Positions 56,153-64,000 of a stretch of 64,000 nucleotides of DNA are shown here, piece by piece (within the stretch, counting starts at the first letter, position 1; each line of letters starts with the position of its first letter). A model generated the notes under the pieces. That model was not told the origin of the DNA. It ran no database searches and saw only the letters and a list, made by a program, of their open reading frames with translations. Source of the stretch: Gnetum montanum (lineage: Eukaryota > Streptophyta > Gnetopsida > Gnetales > Gnetaceae); assembly GCA_015680685.1 (NCBI GenBank), contig MNCI01014441.1, positions 661,638-725,637 of the forward strand, read 5' to 3'. The position numbers were made by a program, and so were the translations under genes.

Positions 56153-57020
56153 TGATAAAATATGTTGGGTTGTTAGCTATGATATCATATCTACGATATT
56201 GTAGCCTTGCTTATGTTATTGTAGATGCAATGTAGTGGGCCATGGTTACCATTATAAATACCAACCTACCATCGTGTCGAAATAACAATTTTTTGTCAAT
56301 AATTAGGCAAATTATTGTAGCTTGTTTCCATGATTTAGACTTAGTGATATAGTGAATGTCTATAGTATGGTGTTTAGCAATTGTATAGAATCTTTATTTG
56401 AGTGGATTATTCTTGGGCACAATTCATAACAAAAAATAAAGATTGATATTTTTTTCCACTATTACAACATTCACATTAGTTCATTTTTACTTTTCAACAT
56501 GTTTACTTTACTTAAGTCATTTATAATTTCCAAGTACTTTAATTTTTCCTACATCTTTTAGTAAGATGGTATAAGTACGATTGGTTTCAAGTGTGTGATG
56601 TAATTATTTGGTAATCTAGTTGTGAATTCACTTGATTTGCTTAGTAGTGGATTCATGTGGTAATCCTAGTAACAATTACATGAGACCTTGACATATACGG
56701 TAAGCTAGGAGTGGATACTTACCACCATAGGCTACCATAGATTTACATATCTGTTATACTTAGACTTAGATTTCATCTTAATTTTAATTATGTTAGCATT
56801 TAGGATAATTAAAGCTAAACAAAATCAATGTATCATATGCCTCATCAAGAGTTAAACCATATAGCTTGAACTTTTCTAACTCAACATGAGAAGATACCAA
56901 TCCCAAACTAAACATCAACTACTAGTAAATTTACATTGGCCATCAACGGATTATAATTAAGTTGCACGTGTACACTCATGAATTTTATGGTGGAGTGTTG
57001 GAATACCTAACCACTCATCA
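56153..57020 (+). mobile_element. 3' LTR of E5
   Basis: 868 bp, TGATAAAATATG...CCACTCATCA. U3 holds GATATCATATCTACGATATT-like palindromes, so it is in the ATATCG class, unlike the E5 5' LTR. Confidence 0.75.
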
Positions 57021-57190
57021 TTCTTGAAGATTAAAAAATCAAATTTTTATCATTATTTTTTTTAATATTTAAGTTAATGAAATAGTATACTATGCTTTAT
57101 TCTTTTGTTTGTTGCACATAAATATCTAAAAGTAGCTATTGGTTATGATTTATAAGTCATAGGTTTAATTCCAATAAGTGTGTTAAGACA

Positions 57191-58087
57191 TGATAACTAA
57201 TAAATCATGGGTTTATAGGCTACGATATTGGGCATTTGATATCGAAGCCATGATATTGGATCCCCGATATCGAAGCCCATGATACGATGTCAGATATCTG
57301 ATATTGCTAACATGTGCAAGGCCTATAAATACAACACTTAGGTGCACCATTCAAGAGGAATTCATTCCATAGTAGCTAAACTATGTCAGTTTGTTTACTT
57401 GATTTTAGTAGTTAGCACTTAGCAATGTATGCCCATGGTGTGATGTCTTGTAATTGAATGGAGTCTTTATTCAAGTGTGATGTATTTGAACACACTGCAT
57501 GCCTAGAAATCAAGATCGAGATTACTCTACATAATTACAGCATCACTTAGTCTTTATTGTTTTCACTTAGCTTAATGTTTAGTGTTTTCATGAGTTAATG
57601 ATTTACTTTTAATGCATTTTATAATTATTGTTATTAAGTGGAACATGTATGAATGATTTGGAGCACTTAAGTGTAGCTACTTGATAATGCAGTATTACTA
57701 TCACTTGGTATGCCCAGTAGTGTGACACTTGCTAACCCCAGTAGTAGTTTCATGAAGTCCAAGGTGTGAACGGAAGGTCAACACTAGATGCTCATCACAT
57801 AGGCTAGATTTGATTTGTTTATTGGCACTTCATGTTTCATGTTAGCTACCATATTTACTTCATGTTAGCTAGGAGCACTATTGCTAATACAACATCATAT
57901 ATCATATACCTCATCGTGAGTTAAACCATATGCATCATCTTTACTAACTCACATGTGAAAAGGACAATCATGAACTCTAACCAATTACTCGCATAATGAC
58001 ATTGCCTTATTTATGGAATTCGATTGGGATCATGCATGAACACTCATATCTCATATGATTGGGTGTTGGATACTCCACCGCTCATCA
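57191..58087 (+). mobile_element. further LTR of the family, no internal region
   Basis: About 897 bp, TGATAACTAA...CCGCTCATCA, with several GATATC/ATATCG motifs (57230-57315), TATA box near 57327 and the usual ACTTGGTA/CCCAGTAG repeats. It is separated from the E5 3' LTR by 170 bp of AT-rich sequence. I see no primer site, polypurine tract or matching flanking repeat, so solo LTR or truncated element are both possible. Confidence 0.7.
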
Positions 58088-58827
58088 CTAACCTAGGAAT
58101 ATGATTTTTAAAAAAAGGCATTCAAGCTATAGTAATAGCTAGATAGCCACTTGTAAAAAAATCATTAGCAAATCCTTTATCTATCTTAACAATTAGCCCA
58201 TATAGATGGAATAAAGGTACAATAATGATAATTTATAAAATTTGTGACTTAGCTACATATTCACAACTCCAAAATCTATTATTGGCTTGTTAGTATGATA
58301 TCATACTACTTTGAATTTGGAAATTTTTTCAATATAATACTATTGCCTTCTACATAAAAAAAACAAATCCAAAATATTAAACTTTTGCTCAAATACTTTC
58401 AAATTTCTATACATTCATAATATAAAACATTTTCTTTAAATAAAGTGTTGATCAAACTTACGATCTTAATTTCAAAGCAATACCCTCATGGAAGAAATAA
58501 ATAAAAGTCAAAAGTTAGTTATATAAATGTTTTATCTACTTACATTCTAGAAAAGATGTTGTCAACTTGAGTCATTTATATTCTATGTAAATTCTATGAT
58601 CATGTTTGCTATATTTATTAGAGGAACATACAATTAAAAATGTAACCTCCCCTTCTTTTATTTACCTATATTTACTATTCATAAAGCTAATGAGAGAATA
58701 GTTGAGCTACTGAGCTTATTGCATTATCTATAATTGGTTATGAGATGGAGTTATGCTTCAAGAATTTTTATATTATTTCCTATCCTCTACCAGACATTCT
58801 TGTTGGTTGTACATCATGAGGATGTAT
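58088..58827. other. no gene seen
   Basis: AT-rich unique-looking sequence between two LTRs. I find no ORF, RNA gene or repeat worth naming. Confidence 0.5.
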
Positions 58828-59721
58828 GATGAGCGGCTAGGTACCCCTACACTCAACCATATGAATACGAGCGTTCACACACGATCCGGTCGAACTCCGT
58901 GGACAGGCTAGTTGTGGTGTCTAGATCGTTACATGTTGATCATAGTTCACTGTCTTCCCACCTGGACTAGTATTTGCTTTGTCACGTATGGTTTAGTCCA
59001 AAGTGAGACGTATGATGTGATCCTAAATTAGTGCTACTCCTAGAGACAATGGAGAATAATTTTGATTAAACTAATGAGTAATAGGAAATGAAGTCTAAGC
59101 TAACCTAAGTGCGATGAGCATCCATTCCTTAATCATCTGTACACATCTTGGACCTCGTGCATAAATACTACTGGGGTTACCAAGCGTAGATCCTAGGTAC
59201 ACTACTGGGTTACCAAGTAGTCAAACTTAAATGCTTGTGATTAAGTCGTACTCATTCTGCATTTAACAATAGGAATAGTAAATGATGATAAAGAAATATT
59301 AACTAAAAAAATAAATAATAATAACAATTAACAATAATAATTAAATAATTAAAACTAAGTAAATGCTACAATGATGAAGTAATCTCGATCTTTATTTTCG
59401 ATCATGTGCACGTCCAAGTACGTCACACTCGAATAAAGGTGTCGTACAATTACAAGCATCACACTGCAGGTATACACTTGGGAAAATAATCTAACTCCTA
59501 TGAAAACAAACTGAAAGAGTCTAGCTACAAATGACAAAAAGATGCCTAAATGAGGTGGAAGGCCCTCGTATTTATAGGCCGGGATAGGTGACTGCGTCAA
59601 CAGGGTCAAGGCCCCGTCAATGTAGTGTTGCTGCATCGACGAGGCCGCGTCAACGCGACCGCGTATACAGGGCTGCGTATACATGGCCTAGTCGATGCAT
59701 CGACTAATTAGCACTTCATCA
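58828..59721 (-). mobile_element. 3' LTR of E6
   Basis: 894 bp, TGATGAGCGG...CACTTCATCA. The U3 end is of the CG-rich class, with repeated GCATCGACGAGGCCGCGTC-like motifs (59605-59700). Confidence 0.85.
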
Positions 59722-59849
59722 TACCCCCACGACTAAGTAAAAACTCATCCTCGAGTCAAAGAAAGTAAGGAACAAGCTCAATTGAATACACAGTGGATAG
59801 GTATGGGATTATTGACTGACTAGAAATTTATTCATGCCGTAGTGGAGAA

Positions 59850-60330
59850 TTAAACAAAATTTGGACACAAACACAAAAGACAAAATTTGCGGAACTCATG
59901 GGGTTCTCGTAGTGGTGGCTCCTCCATGGGTGCCTTTCCTTTGTCCTGTGCATCAAGCTTCTGGGATTGATACCATTGAAGAAGCACCTGACGTTTCTCC
60001 TCTTCTATTTGAGGATTATGAGTGGTCCATGCTAATGTTCCAATGTTTGATGGAGTCGGCACTTTTCATGGACACAGCAGCTATGGGAACACTTGATTAG
60101 CCTTGACATGCCATGCCGCAAATAGCCTCCATTCCTCTTCATAGGCTTGGGCCCTGACCTCTCCTCCCTTTGCTTAGATAGATTATGCGGTAACAGGAGT
60201 TTCATGATGTATGCTGAATGATGGACTTCTGCTCTGCATGTTTTGCATGAGGTCCTTGACCTCTGCCTCCCCCAGGTTGTTCGGTTGCACCTTGAGAAGG
60301 TCCTTCTTGTTGTTTCCTTTTAGGGACCAT
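59850..60330 (-). pseudogene. internally deleted extra ORF of E6
   Basis: ATG 60330 gives M-V-P-K-R-K-Q-Q-E and then GPSQGATEQPGGGRGQGPHA, matching E4, and stops after about 43 codons. The next recognisable piece is the C-terminus (60062-59850), with NIGTLAWTTHNPQIEEEKRQ and DKGKAPMEEPP, also as in E4. The central domain and coiled coil are deleted. Confidence 0.65.
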
Positions 60331-61800
60331 CTATAATCACACAAGGATCAATTGTTAGTAAGGTTATTGAAAAAAGTTCAATGATTTCATACCTTACTCA
60401 TTACCTTTAATAAATGTTGAATTCTTTACTAAGTGTGATTTTAGGGTTAGAAATTTTTCAAAGAAGTTGCCCTAAAAGTTTAATGTCGGACCTAGTTTTG
60501 AGGAACATTTGATAAAATGATGATAAAGAGAAGAATAGATTTGGCAATGAAGTACTCAGAGGGTATAAGATGATGTGGTGGCTTGCAACAAGTACAAATT
60601 ACAAAAGTTATGCAAGTGGGTCCTCCCCAAAGCAGGTTCCAACCTATATGCCCTTGCGTAACCACACTTTAAGATGTCCGTAGGCATTAAAAGGGTTAAA
60701 TGTAATCAATACCAATGCAACAAAACACACACATGTTAATACCATCCTGATGAGGTATGAATTCAATGCTATACAAGACACAAGTCACAAATACATGAAC
60801 AGCGAGATGGAATGAATCGGAGAAGGGATTACAGAGATTGGGACATGAGGTAACTGACTCCAGGCATAATGAATCCTGTGTGTAAAGCATGATTAAGGTG
60901 TCATTAACCCATCATTCCAAGATTAGGACTAGGACCAAGTCCATTCCTCTAATCAATGACATCGCATTGTTTCATCCCATGATGAGCGACTATGAGAGTA
61001 CCAAAACAATGAGGCGTACGATCACTTGGCATTTTGTTTAAGGGAGGAGTGATTTTTGTTTTGTGGCACTTTTCTTTTCATTTTCCTTTTCTCTTTTCCT
61101 CTCTTTTTTTTTTTGAATACTGAATCCAAAGAAGCTGCCAACCACCAGGCATGGGTGCATGTATTTCCAGTGGGACCCCCTAGAACAGCATTGGATTTTT
61201 GAGTGCCCTTTTTTGATTACTCTTACTCCCATTTTTCGTTAGATCTACAAGGATCTTAATACAACCACGTTGCATGATAACTCTCACAGAAGTCACCAAA
61301 GAGAATCCACAAGTTCCCTTGATGTCACACCCTGGCCATTCCCTCTTAGTCCATCATTTTTCACTCCGAGTACAATGAACACAAAATTAATTTTAAGTTT
61401 CAAGAATGTCAAGAATAGCACTGTACCCTCGAACAGAACCTCTTATTTGTAGGATGGATGAGTGGGTGTAATGGGCTCACTGTCCAAATAATTGATCACC
61501 GAGACTTGATAGCATAGAACAACACCTCAACCAACGAGCCACATGAGTATTTTATTCATGGATGAGATTACTCATAAAAAGATAAAAAGACAAAAAGATA
61601 AAACAATAAATTAAAAGGGTGAAAAACTGGAAAACAAAAAGTTCAAAAATTAAAGAAACAGAAAAAAATTTATTAATTCTGTGTTTTTAGAATGGAGGAT
61701 ACCCCCCATAACTAAATGGTTGAGCATGGCTAGAATTAATAAATGGAAGGTTGGGATCCTTGCATGTTGGAAATATTGGGACCTGGTCATACTTACCCAA
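60331..61800 (-). other. E6 3' noncoding module
   Basis: On the minus strand it contains an internal polypurine box near gag (61701-61717), a block resembling part of the E4 module (61090-61200) and the stem-loop (60607-60662). The second internal polypurine box found in E3, E4 and E5 is missing. No ORF is supported. Confidence 0.6.
60607..60662 (-). other. conserved stem-loop, E6 copy
   Basis: Arms GTTATGCAAG (60607-60616) and CTTGCGTAAC (60653-60662) pair at 9 of 10 positions around the GGTCCTCCCCAAAGCAGG loop. Confidence 0.7.
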
Positions 61801-63684
61801 TTAGGGTTCACACACTTGATTAGAGTTGACATAGTGAGGCAAGTTATAAGATGTGGTTAATTTATAAGGAGTTGACCCACTATGGTACTTGTGACCGTAA
61901 GATGGTATGCAAGGATCAACATGTCTCCCCATGTGGCAATATTCATTAGGCCCCATGGTTGTTGGAGTATTGAGTGGTGGCCTTGATAAGGTAACATGAG
62001 GCGTTGGGTTCGAAGAGGAAGATGCACCACAGTGTTGGATTTGTGCTGAGTTGGCAGATGCAATGGTTTCTGAATTATGGTGTCCCTTTCGATAGTCACA
62101 TCTAAAGAAGGAACACCTTCGACGTTGTGAAGGACCTCCACTATTGTTGACAATAACAGCACAAGTAATGTTTGTAGGTTGGTGTTGTGGTGCAAAATCT
62201 TTTGGCATAGCTAGCGGTGATGTAGAAGGGGGTGAAGTATGAGAATGTTGAGGTTGAGGAGAAGTGTAAGGTACATGAGGTGGTGATCTTGTTGGAGAGG
62301 ACATGGGTGGATAGTACTCGGGAGAATGATAACGATGAGGTGAGGTAGAGGATGCTGATCTTGTTGGAGAAATAGGGTGTTGAACATAATAAGCATTTGG
62401 TGCTGGGACATACGAAGGGTATGGTCCAGTTGGCGGTGGCCTCCCCCACGACTGAGGTTTTTGCCACTGTGGTTGGACACAGTATTTTTGTACGAACTCT
62501 GGATGTAACATTCCTCCCCAATGCTCATGTAAATGTGACAAGATTGGACATTGACCTTTGGGGTGATCGTACAAGCAAATATTACATTGATACATATGAT
62601 TGGTAGTTGAGTTCTTATCCTTATTATCTTCTACCCTTCTTTCTGATTATCTAGTGGGGTTCTGTCCTGTTTCTTGGTTCATCATGGTTCGTCCTCTAAC
62701 AATGTTGGCATATTCTCCACATCTTTCATGTACCCAGTCCGTCATCTTATTAATCTTTGCCTCAATTTCATCTAGTGATTGCAAGATTGGCAAAGATGAT
62801 TCCACCTCCGTGAAGTGAGTTGATTTCTCCTCTTCATGATCATGGACCCTTGTTAAGTTGAGATTTTGGTCCTAGTGAGAACTTTCAACATTCTCCCATT
62901 TGGCTATTTCTCCTTCTTCTTTTGCTATCCTCTTAATAAGCTCTTGGAATTGATGGGTTCGTACCTCATATAGTTGACCTCGGGTGTACATCCCTAGGGT
63001 CTCCCTTGTTTCATTAGGGAGCCCATCTATGATATGGTACATTAGCCTTTCCTCGAAGAACCCATGGCCTGGGTAGTTGTTTAATAGTGCATAATATCTT
63101 TCTAAGGCCATGTCCAAGGGTTCATGTTGCACTTGTTTTCATTCTTGGATTTTTCTCCTCAAGGCTGACACTCTCGCATAGGTTTGATATCTTTCGTTGA
63201 AAATTTCTACCATTGTTGGCCAACGTCAGATTGATTTGGGTTTTAACAACCTATACCATACTTTTGCTTGGCCAACGAGTGTCATAGGAAAGAGCTTAAG
63301 CTTTTGCCACCCATTATCAATATTGTTCCATGTACAAGCATCATAGAAGGCTTGTAAATGTTGTTACGGATTTGAATCATAGCCTCCTGAAAACTTGGGA
63401 AAGTTTTTTAAATCAAGCACAGGTAGACAACTTTCCTTACGATGCCTGCGGGCTATTTGAACAGCCTCCTGTATTTCCGTTAAGCTTGTGGTGGCCAGTA
63501 GGGGTTCATCGTCATTAGGTAAGTTATGCTTTCGTGCGTTGGGACGATGTTGTCTTCATTTATGTTTATAAGAAACCCCCACCTTGGGTTGCGTACTCCA
63601 ATCTTCATTGTCATAATATTTGTTGGTTCTCCAATGAATTGACCTACTAGTTTTTGCGTTGTCATAGTCTTGTGAGAGAGACAT
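61801..63684 (-). pseudogene. gag: gag of E6 (type II N-terminus)
   Basis: ATG 63684 gives MSLSQDYDNA, then SIHWRTNKYYDNEDWSTQ. The capsid-like domain includes LDLKNFPKFSGGYDSNP, GQAKVWYRLLKPKSI, QHEPLDMALERYYALLNNYP and ERLMYHIIDGLPNETRETLG (63132-62872 open). A well-kept zinc knuckle CNICLYDHPKGQC lies at about 62545-62585, followed by a long Pro/Ser/His-rich tail (62595-61801, 264 open codons) ending at the internal polypurine box. The knuckle spacing is C-x2-C-x3-H-x4-C, one residue shorter between Cys and His than the common CCHC knuckle. Stops in the N-terminal half make it a pseudogene. Confidence 0.8.
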
Positions 63685-63819
63685 GGTTGTGAAATTGTGT
63701 GTGAATTTATATGTGAATTTTTATAAATTTTTTCTTCCTAAAAGATATATCGTTAATTCCTTATACAATGATCTTGTATGATATAACTAATCTAGATAAC
63801 TAGCACCATCCTCGGCAAC

Positions 63820-64000
63820 NNNNNNNNNNNNNNNNNNNNNNNNNNNNNNNNNNNNNNNNNNNNNNNNNNNNNNNNNNNNNNNNNNNNNNNNNNNNNNNNN
63901 NNNNNNNNNNNNNNNNNNNNNNNNNNNNNNNNNNNNNNNNNNNNNNNNNNNNNNNNNNNNNNNNNNNNNNNNNNNNNNNNNNNNNNNNNNNNNNNNNNNN
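63820..64000. other. assembly gap (Ns)
   Basis: A run of N continues to the window end. It begins 11 bases into the primer-binding site of E6, just before the expected 5' LTR. Confidence 0.99.

Larger units (their letters stand above)
45223..57020 (+). mobile_element. Athila-like family element E5, the only copy here with pol
   Basis: Plus-strand element with 5' LTR 45223-46118, primer-binding site 46120-46137, gag, protease, RT, RNase H, integrase, 3' noncoding module, a 5'-truncated extra ORF, polypurine tract 56138-56152 and 3' LTR 56153-57020. PR through the first part of INT stays in one frame. The two LTRs belong to different U3 classes and there is no matching target duplication (AACAT versus TTCTT). 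The copy is therefore probably chimeric. Confidence 0.75.
58828..63819 (-). mobile_element. Athila-like family element E6 (gag-only), cut by the gap
   Basis: Minus-strand element with 3' LTR 58828-59721, polypurine tract 59722-59737, shortened extra ORF 60330 to about 59850, 3' noncoding module to 61800, gag 63684-61801 and a primer-binding site that begins at 63809 and is cut by the N run at 63820. The 5' LTR must lie in or beyond the gap. No protease or pol is present. Its closest structural relative is E4. Confidence 0.8.

Overview
The window is plant nuclear DNA made almost entirely of old Ty3/gypsy LTR retrotransposons, plus one probable host gene. Coding remnants are broken mainly by in-frame stops that look like C-to-T/G-to-A changes, with few frameshifts. 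Primer-binding sites matching plant tRNA-Asp, tRNA-derived SINE-like pieces and a spliced gene with GT-AG introns all point to a seed plant with a large, slowly purged genome. A gymnosperm is my best guess, at low confidence.

Layout. 1-~5410: 3' half of a plus-strand Tat-type element (RT, two RNase H domains, integrase with its core deleted, a 3' tandem-repeat tract and an LTR). ~5415-11348: truncated minus-strand element E0 (protease, Tat-like gag, a ~1.95 kb LTR holding a 191-bp tandem repeat). 11349-63819: dominated by one Athila-like family (tRNA-Asp primer site, LTR ends TGATGAG...CTCATCA). Its members are E1 (11349-15687, with a solo LTR at 14130-15118), E2 (15688-29856), E3 nested inside E2 (21615-28686, perfect 5-bp target duplication), fragment E7 (29857-~32350), E4 (36104-45178), plus-strand E5 (45223-57020, the only copy here with RT, RNase H and integrase), a further LTR (57191-58087) and E6 (58828 into a terminal gap at 63820-64000).

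Host gene. 33046-35308 on the minus strand fits a four-exon gene for a ~224-residue lysine-rich coiled-coil protein with a transit-peptide-like N-terminus. I do not recognise its family. Its first intron has expanded by tandem duplication across the exon 1 boundary.

How the family fits together. E5 has gag-PR-RT-RNH-INT. E1 and E3 keep gag and PR (E1's 3' part is lost). E2, E4 and E6 have gag only, with a different gag N-terminus, which suggests non-autonomous derivatives mobilised in trans. All share an unusually elaborate 3' half: repeated internal polypurine tracts, a purine-loop hairpin, a second stem-loop with compensatory changes, and an extra ORF (N-terminal M-A/V-P-K-R, long coiled-coil C-terminus) in the position where Athila carries its env-like ORF. 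This 3' half is the best candidate in the window for something undescribed.
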